Shown: positions 1 to 5,836, numbered from the stretch's first letter. The stretch is 7,561 nt of DNA from Candidatus Woesearchaeota archaeon (GCA_014728875.1 WJKV01000091.1:1-7561), one strand, 5' to 3'. Translations and numbers: made by a program. The notes: generated by a model not told the origin, from the sequence alone.

Positions 1-929
1 CCGTCCAAGTAATAAACTATATCATAGCTGTTCATGTCTCTTGAGAAAGTTGTCAGGAATTCTGTCAAGACATGCTGGAGTTCTTTCACGTCTTTTGCAA
101 AGAAGGTGAACTCTGCGTTCCAGTCGCCGAACAAAAGAAAGCTTCGTCCCAATTGCTTGTGCTTGCTTGTGAATTCCTTCAGCTTCTTTTCTATCTTTTC
201 CGGGTGCTTGAAATCCACAAGGAAATTGCCCCATAACTGGATGTCTTCTGCCCTGTGAGTGTCAATATTGCAGGTGAAGCCTGTTATTATGCCGCTCTTC
301 TCCAGTATCTTCAGCCTGTTCCTTAATCCTTCGATTGACAGGTCTGTTCTCCGGCTCAGGTTCAGCAGGGTCTCCCTGCAGTTCTTTGCAAGATTCTGAA
401 GCAGGATCAAATCTTTTTCATCCAGCAGTGTTGTCCTGTTCTTTTTCTCTATCGGCCCTTTTTTCCCCTTGAAGAGAACTTCATTGTCAGGCTTGATCGA
501 ATCTATCATGTCAAATGCCTTCAGTTCCCTTATGTTTGTTCCGAACTCTTTTTTTATGCCGGACAGGATCCTGTAGAAGCCATGCCTGTCTTTTGCAAGG
601 AACCTTGCCCTGATCTGGAACTTGCCGATACACTCTCCCAGCCATGCACAGAATGGATGGTTTTTCAGATAATTGATGATCTTTTCCTTGTGCTCTTTGT
701 CAAACTCGTAAAAACCGATGTAGCACAGGAACTTCTGATAGCCTAATTTCTTGTAGTCTATCCTTGGCTCAAAACTCCTGATGACGCCTTTTTTTATCAG
801 CTGTTCTATCCTGTACGGAACTATTGACCTGTTGATCTTTATTTCCTTGGCTATCTTGGAATAGGCCTCTCTGCTGTTCTGCCTCAGGATGCCTAGAATC
901 CTCTTGTCTATGTGATCGAGCTTCTTCAT
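1..929 (-). CDS. Tandem Lrp/AsnC-family transcriptional regulator, 3' end beyond the window
   Basis: Reading the minus strand from the ATG at 929 gives 309 codons with no stop before the left edge, so the C-terminus is missing. Residues 4-55 match an AsnC-type helix-turn-helix: LDHIDKRILGIL, then SKIAKEIKINRSIVPYRIEQL, then KKGVI. Residues about 65-150 fit the ligand-binding RAM half. A second, weaker HTH follows at about 169-217 (LDEKDLILLQ, then LSIEGLRNRLKILEKSGII), with a second RAM-like region from about 230. Two Lrp units in one chain could give an internal pseudo-dimer. Lrp proteins normally bind DNA as dimers or octamers and respond to amino acids or other small ligands; neither target nor ligand can be read here. 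The start is supported by a TATA box 26-27 nt upstream and no SD, implying a leaderless mRNA. The family call is firm and the function open. Confidence 0.88.
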   Translation of the reverse strand, partial: MKKLDHIDKRILGILRQNSREAYSKIAKEIKINRSIVPYRIEQLIKKGVIRSFEPRIDYKKLGYQKFLCYIGFYEFDKEHKEKIINYLKNHPFCAWLGECIGKFQIRARFLAKDRHGFYRILSGIKKEFGTNIRELKAFDMIDSIKPDNEVLFKGKKGPIEKKNRTTLLDEKDLILLQNLAKNCRETLLNLSRRTDLSIEGLRNRLKILEKSGIITGFTCNIDTHRAEDIQLWGNFLVDFKHPEKIEKKLKEFTSKHKQLGRSFLLFGDWNAEFTFFAKDVKELQHVLTEFLTTFSRDMNSYDIVYYLD

Positions 930-951
930 GCTATTCAATATTCCAGGGAGA

Positions 952-959
952 TTTATAAA
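952..959 (-). promoter_or_regulatory. Palindromic TATA box for the Lrp-like gene
   Basis: TTTATAAA is its own reverse complement. Its centre (955.5) lies 26.5 nt from the first base of the Lrp-like ATG at 929, so transcription should begin at or next to the A of the start codon. No SD lies between them. Because the box is symmetric it could also recruit TBP facing the plus strand, where the next ATG (983) is 27.5 nt away. Confidence 0.7.
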
Positions 960-1033
960 GCTTGTGGAAATTTAAAATAAAAATGAAGAAATATTCTTTA
1001 ATTTTCGAGAAGCTTTCTGCCGAAAACCCTAAG

Positions 1034-1042
1034 TTTTATATA
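1034..1042 (+). promoter_or_regulatory. TATA box of the vapBC operon
   Basis: The sequence is TTTTATATA. The centre of its TTTATATA core is 27.5 nt before the vapB ATG at 1066, the usual archaeal TATA-to-start-site spacing, so the vapB mRNA is predicted to be leaderless. No SD precedes the ATG. The ATACAT repeats begin inside this box, so a bound repressor could block TBP/TFB or the polymerase. Confidence 0.7.
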
Positions 1043-1061
1043 CATGCATACATATATACAT
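1040..1061 (+). repeat. Three ATACAT direct repeats at 8-nt period, candidate VapB operator
   Basis: ATACAT occurs at 1040-1045, 1048-1053 and 1056-1061, each exactly 8 nt after the last, filling the space between the TATA box and the vapB ATG. A broken inverted repeat overlaps it: TATAT, AC, ATGCAT, AC, ATATA at 1037-1056, centred on the ATGCAT palindrome. VapB antitoxins, alone or with VapC, commonly repress their own promoter by binding repeated sites near the start. Operator function is inferred from position and regularity. A-T richness makes some chance repetition possible. Confidence 0.5.
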
Positions 1062-1065
1062 TTAT

Positions 1066-1290
1066 ATGACAAAAGTAATATCCTTATCTGACGACGCTTA
1101 CGAAGCATTGAAGAATGCAAAAGAAGCAGGAGAATCCTTCTCAGAAGTGGTCAGGCGGATTGTAAAGAAAGAAAAAAACATATTTGATTTCTTTGGCAGA
1201 TGGCCCGGTCCAAAAGAAGAGCTGGATAAGATGAGTTCTGAGATAAAAAAGGACAGGAAAGCATTCAAATTAAGAGAGGTCAGTTTCTAA
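1066..1290 (+). CDS. vapB: VapB-type antitoxin
   Basis: This 74-residue protein opens with MTKVISLSDDAYEALK and continues GESFSEVVRRIVKKEK. That is the strand-helix-helix pattern of archaeal VapB antitoxins of the DUF217-type family. The N-terminal part should dimerise and bind DNA. The C-terminal part (from about residue 40, with FDFFGRWPGPKEELDKM) should wrap around and block the VapC active site. The length is normal for the family. Its TAATG stop overlaps the vapC start by one base, the standard antitoxin-first order that lets the labile antitoxin be made in step with the toxin. Transcription is probably leaderless from the TATA box at 1034-1042 and may be self-repressed at the ATACAT repeats. 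Family and partner are well supported; target DNA is inferred. Confidence 0.9.
   Translation: MTKVISLSDDAYEALKNAKEAGESFSEVVRRIVKKEKNIFDFFGRWPGPKEELDKMSSEIKKDRKAFKLREVSF
1276..1280 (+). promoter_or_regulatory. Shine-Dalgarno site for vapC
   Basis: GAGGT lies inside the end of vapB, nine bases before the vapC ATG at 1290. It pairs with the CCUCC-containing 3' end of archaeal 16S rRNA. With the TAATG overlap it gives vapC its own re-initiation site within the shared mRNA. Confidence 0.6.
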
Positions 1291-1685
1291 TGTTCTGTTT
1301 AGATACAAACATCATTATTGATATTTTCCGAGGGGACAAGAAATTAAAAGATAAATTCCTTAAATTCAAAGGAAAGAATGTGAAGTTCTATATAACATCA
1401 ATATCATTGTGCGAATTGTTCAAGGGGGCGTATAAATCGAAAAACAGCGAACAAGCAATTGAATTGATTACTGATTTCTATAATAGTGTAAAAATACTTG
1501 ATTTTGATCTGGCCAGCGCGAATCTCTTTGGTTTTTTCAATAGTGTTCTTGAGAAAAAAGGAACAAAAATTCCTGATCTGGATGTGATGATCGCCTCTCT
1601 GGCGATGGCTAACAACAGTATTTTAGTGACTCGCGATATCCAGCATTTCAAAAAGATACCTGATCTTCAGTACGAGAAATGGTGA
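1290..1685 (+). CDS. vapC: VapC toxin, PIN-domain ribonuclease
   Basis: This 131-residue protein has the full set of PIN-domain acidic residues: D5 in FCLDTNIIID, E42 in SLCELFKGAY, D98 in PDLDVMIASLA (D96 is also nearby) and D116 in ILVTRDIQHF. The protein ends DLQYEKW, like many VapC proteins. PIN toxins use these carboxylates to hold Mg2+ or Mn2+ and cut RNA, often tRNA anticodon loops or the 23S sarcin-ricin loop; the actual target is not visible here. Length and residues are intact, so the toxin is predicted to be active when VapB is lost. Base composition is low: 54 of 180 bases at 1321-1500 are G or C (30%), lower than sampled stretches of alaS, which fits a mobile origin without proving it. 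Confidence 0.92.
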   Translation: MFCLDTNIIIDIFRGDKKLKDKFLKFKGKNVKFYITSISLCELFKGAYKSKNSEQAIELITDFYNSVKILDFDLASANLFGFFNSVLEKKGTKIPDLDVMIASLAMANNSILVTRDIQHFKKIPDLQYEKW

Positions 1686-1702
1686 TGAGCTCTATAAAAA
1701 CA

Positions 1703-1710
1703 TTTATAAA
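1703..1710 (+). promoter_or_regulatory. TATA box for alaS
   Basis: TTTATAAA is centred 26.5 nt before the alaS ATG at 1733, and the 22 bases between contain no SD. This predicts a leaderless alaS transcript starting at the ATG. It also shows that alaS need not depend on read-through from vapBC, whose stop is only 47 bases upstream. A second A/T-rich stretch (TATAAAAA, 1693-1700) lies at the wrong distance. Confidence 0.7.
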
Positions 1711-1732
1711 GCCTGTTTAGTACCTTGGTAAT

Positions 1733-4288
1733 ATGCCGTTCCTACCAGACAAAGAGCAGAAAGCGAAATTCAAGCCGATTGCGAGCAGGGATCCTGACAA
1801 ATATTATCCTACAGAAGTTTTGAAAGAGCACGGTTTTGTCAGGAAGCAGTGCAAGTGCGGCACTTATTTCTGGACAATCAACCAGGACCAGAAGGTCTGC
1901 GGAGATCCTGTCTGTTCAGGCGGATTCAGGTTCTATACTGACAATCCTGCCAAGAAAAAACTGGACTATGTTTCTGTGTGGCAGGAATTCTCAAAGATGT
2001 TCAAGGATTTCGGATATACTCCTATCAAGAGATATCCTGTTGTTGCGCGATGGAATCCTACAATGGAATACACAAACGCTTCTATCGCGGCTTTCCAGCC
2101 GTACGTGATAAGCGGTGAAGTGAAACCGCCTGCAAATCCTCTTGTGATCCCGCAGTTCTGCCTGCGTTTTGACGATACAGACAATGTGGGAATAACAGGG
2201 ATGCACAACACCGGTTTTGTGATGATAGGACAGCACGCGTTTGTCCCGCCTTCTGAATGGGACCAGAATTCATACTTTAGGCACATCTTAGGCTGGTTGA
2301 ATAACGGATTGGGTTTGCCGAACAAAGAGATTACATTTCATGAAGATGCGTGGGCCGGCGGAGGCAACTTCGGCTGCTGCATGGAGTATTTCAGCAGGGG
2401 TGTTGAATTAGGCAATCAAGTCTACATGCTTTATGAACAGACAGCTACGATGCCCAGGGAATTAAAGATAAAAGCTCTGGACATGGGGATGGGAATGGAA
2501 AGGAATGCATGGTTCTCGCAGGCAACACCTACAATGTACGATGCGACATTTCCGACTGTTGTCAAGAAATTACTTGGAGCTACTGGTTTCAAGTATGATC
2601 AAGATCTGATAAAGAGATACATGCCATACGGCGGCTATCTGAATATAGACGAGGTTGATGATATTGATAAAGCATGGCAGACTGTTGCGCAGAAAGCTGG
2701 AACTACTGTGAAGGAATTGAAAAAGAATCTGATCCCTTTGAGCGGGCTTTACAGCGTGGGCGAACATGCACGGTCCTTGCTTGTCGCGCTGAATGACGGC
2801 GCCCTGCCTTCCAATGTCGGCGGGGGCTATAACCTTCGTTTGCTTGTTCGTCGGGCTTTGTCGTTCATCGAGCAGAACGAATGGAACATCTATCTTCCTG
2901 ATGTGTGCGAATGGCATGCAGAATATCTGAAGCCGATATTCCCTGAGCTTTCTGAGAATCTTGAGCAGGTAAGGAGGATACTTGATGTTGAAGAGAGCAA
3001 GTTCAAGAGCACTAGGCAGAAGTCGCGCAATGTGATAAGGAATGTAATAGAAACAAAACAGAAGATAGACAAGAAGAAATTATTGGGATTGTACGACAGC
3101 CAGGGCATCTCACCTGAGCTGATAAGAGAGGAAGCCGCAAAGGCCGGACAGGAGATCGACGTCCCTGAGGATTTCTACAAGATGGTCGCTGAGAGGCACG
3201 AGAAAAAGGAACAGGAAGCTGCGACAGAAAGAGCAGAACACATAGATTTCGGGGAGATACCTGAGACAGACATATTGTATTATGACGATTATCTTGTTAC
3301 TGAGTTCGACGCAAAGGTCGTTGCGCAGCTGGGCAAGAATGTCGTCCTTGACAAGACATTCTTCTATCCCACGAGCGGAGGCCAGATGCACGACACCGGC
3401 TTTATCAACAATGAGAGGGTTGTCGATCTTTTCCAGCAGGGCAAGGTAATAGTGCATGTTCTGGAATCTGAGCACAAGTTTCCTGTCGGCGAGGAGGTGC
3501 ACTGCAGGATCGACAGGAAAAGAAGGGTGCAGCTGGCGCAGCATCATACTGCGACGCACATTGTCAATACAGCTGCCAGACGCGTTTTAGGAAATCACAT
3601 CAACCAGGCAGGCGCGAAAAAGTCAGAGGATAAGGCGCATCTGGATGTGACGCACTATCAGAGCATCTCGCCTGAAGAGCTCGATGAAATAGAGAAAGAA
3701 GCGAACAGGATCGTGAAGGAAGGCATAAAGCTAAGGATGAAGTTTGTTCCGCGGGATGAGGCAGAGAAGAAGTACGGCATGAGCATCTATCAGGGAGGCG
3801 CAGTTCCCGGCGACAAGCTGAGGATAGTGGAGATACCTGAGGTTGATGTTGAATGCTGCGCAGGAACGCATCTGCACAACACAGCTGAGATAGGCGAGAT
3901 AAAGATACTTAAATCAACAAAAGTGCAGGACGGTATCGTTCGTATCACGTTCACAGCCGGAAAAGCAGCAGAGAAGATCGATGAGAAAGAAGAGAATCTT
4001 GTCAAAGAATTGAGCAGGATACTGGGCGTGCCTGCTGAACAGCTGCCTGCCCGGTGCGAGGAGCTCTTTTCTAAATGGAAGAAAGCGAAAAAAATAGCTT
4101 CGAAGAAGAAACTGCCAGAGGAATTCAATGTTAAAGAGCTGGATTTAACTAGTACGGATACTTTTGAAGGCGATATATTATCCAGAATAGCAGAAATATT
4201 CAAGACACAGCCGGAGCACGTGGTGAAGACTGCTCAAAGATTCTTGAATCAATTGGAAGGATGGAAAGAAGAGATAAAAAAATTATAA
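1733..4288 (+). CDS. alaS: Alanyl-tRNA synthetase, archaeal type, with shortened C-terminus
   Basis: This 851-residue class II synthetase charges tRNA-Ala with alanine and clears mischarged serine or glycine. The archaeal N-terminal zinc site is C40, C42, C56 and C61. The catalytic core follows, with the motif 1/2 region (YPVVARWNPTMEYTNASIAAFQPYV, in part), PPANPLVIPQFCLRFDDTDNVG, the WAGGGN segment at 207-212 and motif 3 at about 250-260 (DMGMGMERNAW). PSNVGGGYNLRLLVRRAL at 359-376 lies in the tRNA-recognition region. The editing site is H605-xxx-H609 plus C709-xxx-H713, all intact. Only about 110 residues follow, fewer than in typical archaeal enzymes of about 900 residues. They contain two similar helical units (about 759-787 and 819-851) and no recognisable glycine-rich DHHA1-like domain. 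It heads a likely operon with the GNAT gene one base downstream. Confidence 0.97.
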   Translation: MPFLPDKEQKAKFKPIASRDPDKYYPTEVLKEHGFVRKQCKCGTYFWTINQDQKVCGDPVCSGGFRFYTDNPAKKKLDYVSVWQEFSKMFKDFGYTPIKRYPVVARWNPTMEYTNASIAAFQPYVISGEVKPPANPLVIPQFCLRFDDTDNVGITGMHNTGFVMIGQHAFVPPSEWDQNSYFRHILGWLNNGLGLPNKEITFHEDAWAGGGNFGCCMEYFSRGVELGNQVYMLYEQTATMPRELKIKALDMGMGMERNAWFSQATPTMYDATFPTVVKKLLGATGFKYDQDLIKRYMPYGGYLNIDEVDDIDKAWQTVAQKAGTTVKELKKNLIPLSGLYSVGEHARSLLVALNDGALPSNVGGGYNLRLLVRRALSFIEQNEWNIYLPDVCEWHAEYLKPIFPELSENLEQVRRILDVEESKFKSTRQKSRNVIRNVIETKQKIDKKKLLGLYDSQGISPELIREEAAKAGQEIDVPEDFYKMVAERHEKKEQEAATERAEHIDFGEIPETDILYYDDYLVTEFDAKVVAQLGKNVVLDKTFFYPTSGGQMHDTGFINNERVVDLFQQGKVIVHVLESEHKFPVGEEVHCRIDRKRRVQLAQHHTATHIVNTAARRVLGNHINQAGAKKSEDKAHLDVTHYQSISPEELDEIEKEANRIVKEGIKLRMKFVPRDEAEKKYGMSIYQGGAVPGDKLRIVEIPEVDVECCAGTHLHNTAEIGEIKILKSTKVQDGIVRITFTAGKAAEKIDEKEENLVKELSRILGVPAEQLPARCEELFSKWKKAKKIASKKKLPEEFNVKELDLTSTDTFEGDILSRIAEIFKTQPEHVVKTAQRFLNQLEGWKEEIKKL

Positions 4289-4289
4289 A

Positions 4290-4790
4290 ATGAAAGTAAC
4301 AATACGAAAACTAAGGATCTCTGACGCAGCGGATCTCAGGGAATGCATCAACGACAAAGAGATCGTCAGGAGATTGGATGACGAAGACATAAAATATCCG
4401 TTTACTCTGGCGGATGCGAAAAAGTACATAAAAAAGAGCCTGAAGGACAAAGACTCGCACGAGTTCGCGGTCCTTTGTGACGGAGAGTTCGCAGGAACTG
4501 TCGTATTGGAGAATCCTGCTGTCGGAAAAAAGACTTATGAACTGGGCTATGTCGTCTGCAAAAAACATCAGGGAAAAGGAGTTGCATCCAAGGCAGTGAA
4601 ACTGATGATCGACTACGGCTTCAAAAAAATGAAGATAAACAAGATATGGGCGGGAGTGCTGTCAAACAACCCTGCCTCTATGAAAGTGCTGGAAAAGTGC
4701 GGCTTCAGGCCGGAAGGCAGGCTGAAAAAGCATACATATAAAAATAACAGATACTATGATGATGTTATATATGGCTTGATACGGAGGTGA
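4290..4790 (+). CDS. GNAT-family N-acetyltransferase, RimJ/RimL-like
   Basis: This 166-residue protein has the GNAT fold pattern. The acetyl-CoA site is ELGYVVCKKHQGKGVASKAV, with the Q/R-x-x-G-x-A signature as QGKGVA at residues 94-99. The late motif NPASMKVLEKCGF at 128-139 is typical of RimJ/RimL-like members, which acetylate protein N-termini (ribosomal proteins in the bacterial namesakes) or small amines. The substrate here cannot be told. The start is one base after the alaS stop with no strong SD (GAGAT is 14 bases upstream), so translational coupling to alaS is likely. Its TGA stop sits inside the SD of the following microprotein gene. Sharing an mRNA with a tRNA synthetase suggests, but does not show, a role near translation. 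Confidence 0.88.
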   Translation: MKVTIRKLRISDAADLRECINDKEIVRRLDDEDIKYPFTLADAKKYIKKSLKDKDSHEFAVLCDGEFAGTVVLENPAVGKKTYELGYVVCKKHQGKGVASKAVKLMIDYGFKKMKINKIWAGVLSNNPASMKVLEKCGFRPEGRLKKHTYKNNRYYDDVIYGLIRR

Positions 4791-4791
4791 T
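4783..4791 (+). promoter_or_regulatory. Full-length Shine-Dalgarno site GGAGGTGAT
   Basis: GGAGGTGAT is a complete complement to the usual archaeal 16S rRNA 3' tail and is the strongest SD in the window. It ends five bases before the ATG at 4797 and contains the TGA of the GNAT gene. Its quality and spacing are the main reason for calling the very short gene downstream. Confidence 0.85.
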
Positions 4792-4796
4792 TTTCA

Positions 4797-4880
4797 ATGT
4801 GCGCGACATGCGGATGCAGGGAAAAAAAGAAAAAGAAAACAAAAAAGAAAAAAACAACCAAAAAGAAAAAGAAGAAGTGA
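4797..4880 (+). CDS. CxxCGC poly-lysine microprotein
   Basis: This 27-residue reading frame begins MCATCGCRE and then runs almost only in lysine, broken by three threonines (15 K in total, calculated net charge about +15). Cysteines are C2, C5 and C7. The MCxTCGC start matches the N-terminus of HypB (MCTTCGC in the E. coli protein), where the three cysteines bind Ni(II) tightly. Here the motif stands alone, without the HypB GTPase. Metal binding plus nucleic-acid or ribosome binding through the tail is an inference. I have some memory of similar short CxxCGC lysine-rich proteins in DPANN genomes but cannot verify it. Support for translation is a full SD with good spacing and the next start only four bases after its stop. 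The A-rich coding stretch could in principle be chance, but the SD argues against that. Confidence 0.75.
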   Translation: MCATCGCREKKKKKTKKKKTTKKKKKK

Positions 4881-4884
4881 ATGA

Positions 4885-5169
4885 ATGGTCAAATACAAAC
4901 AGAAATGCGACAGATGCAAGGAAAATTATGTACTTGTGACAAGAAAACAGAGATTCGTCCTCTGCTATGACTGCCAGAAAGAAGAGCTTAAGGGGGAGAT
5001 CAAGGATCCAAAGATGAAGAAGCTCTTTGACATCCCTGAGGACTTCTATAAGAAAAGCCTGTTTTTGCGCAACATAAAGATAAGCTACTTGAAATTCGGC
5101 AGCCTTTCTGAAAAACAGATAGAAGCCTTCAAGAAAACAGTCAAGAAAATAAAAGAAGGAAAGTATTGA
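4885..5169 (+). CDS. Small zinc-ribbon protein of unknown function
   Basis: This 94-residue basic protein has two CxxC knuckles, C8/C11 and C27/C30, spaced as in a one-zinc ribbon. A helical C-terminal half follows, with DIPEDFYKKSLFLRNIKISY and then FGSLSEKQIEAFKKTVKKI. The GxLSEKQ two-helix ending is one I associate with various zinc-ribbon and phage or repair proteins, but I cannot name a family. The ATG at 4885 keeps the first knuckle; the ATG at 4881 is in another frame and closes after 29 codons. A partial SD (GAAGTGA, 4874-4880) overlaps the microprotein stop, so the two are probably translated together. It is the last gene of the alaS run. DNA or RNA binding is likely from the fold, without proof. 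Confidence 0.82.
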   Translation: MVKYKQKCDRCKENYVLVTRKQRFVLCYDCQKEELKGEIKDPKMKKLFDIPEDFYKKSLFLRNIKISYLKFGSLSEKQIEAFKKTVKKIKEGKY

Positions 5170-5178
5170 TTGATAAGT

Positions 5179-5186
5179 ATTATAAA
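5179..5186 (+). promoter_or_regulatory. TATA box for the gene at 5210
   Basis: ATTATAAA is centred 27.5 nt before the ATG at 5210, and the pyrimidine-rich stretch between has no SD. A leaderless transcript is predicted, separating this gene from the alaS run even though the gap is only 40 bases. The T5 stretch at 5193-5197 downstream of the zinc-ribbon gene could also serve as a weak T-rich terminator for the upstream operon. Confidence 0.65.
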
Positions 5187-5209
5187 CTGCTCATTTTTCC
5201 CCTGTTCTG

Positions 5210-5836
5210 ATGCCCGCATTATTATACGTCCCGATCATACACAACAAGCCTTCTTTCATTATTCCTGACAAGACTGATTCAGAATTCGGAGGCATAGTCG
5301 CAAAAATAATAGCGGATTTCTGGGACGACATTGAACAGGAACTTTTGCACAGAAGATTTGATTCCTTGTTCATGGACGGTGTTATGCATGATGTGCGTCT
5401 CTCGAAAGCAAAAGAACTTGCTGAAAAAGAAAGAAACTGGGCATTTGTCTGCAATCAGATGAAGAAAGGCGTCCGGCTGAAGAAGACAGAGAGCAACTTG
5501 TTCTTTTATCTTTATGTTATTGAACGCTCTTATATGCAGAAACACAAGGAAAAACTTACTGTGGAGAATCTTAAGAGCGCCCTGGAAGTTTTTGACAGGA
5601 ACTGCTTTGACCAGGAAGAATTTGCCATGCTGGAGAAATACTGCAGAGGAAGAAGATACTTCAACGGCCTTGACCTGCGCGACAGGTTCGTCGCGAAAAA
5701 TGTGCAGGCCTCTCTCGAATCAAAGGAGCGCGGACTGCTTCTGATGGGCGGGGACCACGATGTCTTGAAATACATAAACGGAGATATTAAAATAGAAAAA
5801 TACATAAGCCCGGTCATAGAACAGCTGCTTGACTAG
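5210..5836 (+). CDS. Hypothetical protein with RDxxVAxxV and GLLLMGGDHDV motifs
   Basis: I do not recognise a named family for this 208-residue soluble protein. It opens with a hydrophobic strand, LLYVPIIHNK (4-13), has helices rich in K and E in the middle (about 65-125), and ends with LRDRFVAKNVQASL (156-169) followed by GLLLMGGDHDVLKYI (175-189). An RD-x-x-(hydrophobic)-A helix followed by a hydrophobic strand ending in G-x-x-H recalls the TraB/EreA/ChaN (Tiki-like) superfamily, in which such histidines sit at the active site. The early PIIH could be the partner motif. This is a resemblance only. There is no signal peptide or membrane segment. A promoter at 5179-5186 fixes the ATG. The gene ends in a CTAG shared with the rubrerythrin stop on the other strand. 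Confidence 0.78.
   Translation: MPALLYVPIIHNKPSFIIPDKTDSEFGGIVAKIIADFWDDIEQELLHRRFDSLFMDGVMHDVRLSKAKELAEKERNWAFVCNQMKKGVRLKKTESNLFFYLYVIERSYMQKHKEKLTVENLKSALEVFDRNCFDQEEFAMLEKYCRGRRYFNGLDLRDRFVAKNVQASLESKERGLLLMGGDHDVLKYINGDIKIEKYISPVIEQLLD

Noticed and set aside
22..258. Short open frames of 70-74 codons on both strands near the left edge
   Set aside because: They lie inside the Lrp-like coding region in other frames; the Lrp frame, open for 309 codons with clear domain motifs, explains this stretch.
1686..1732. Transcription terminator between vapC and alaS
   Set aside because: No T-run or hairpin is visible in the 47-base gap; it is fully explained by the alaS TATA box and start-site region.
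3110..3559. A 149-codon open frame antisense to alaS (and a 137-codon one at 3790-4203)
   Set aside because: Both lie opposite well-conserved AlaRS editing and C-terminal sequence, have no promoter or SD, and show no recognisable domain.
4820..4877. The A-rich run as a non-coding slippage tract or simple repeat only
   Set aside because: It is read in frame by a short gene with a full SD and a conserved-looking cysteine head; the longest A-run is seven bases, so it is not a long homopolymer.
4881..4970. ATG at 4881 as the start of the gene after the microprotein
   Set aside because: It is in a different frame from the zinc-ribbon protein and closes after 29 codons; the ATG at 4885 leads into the CxxC-containing frame.
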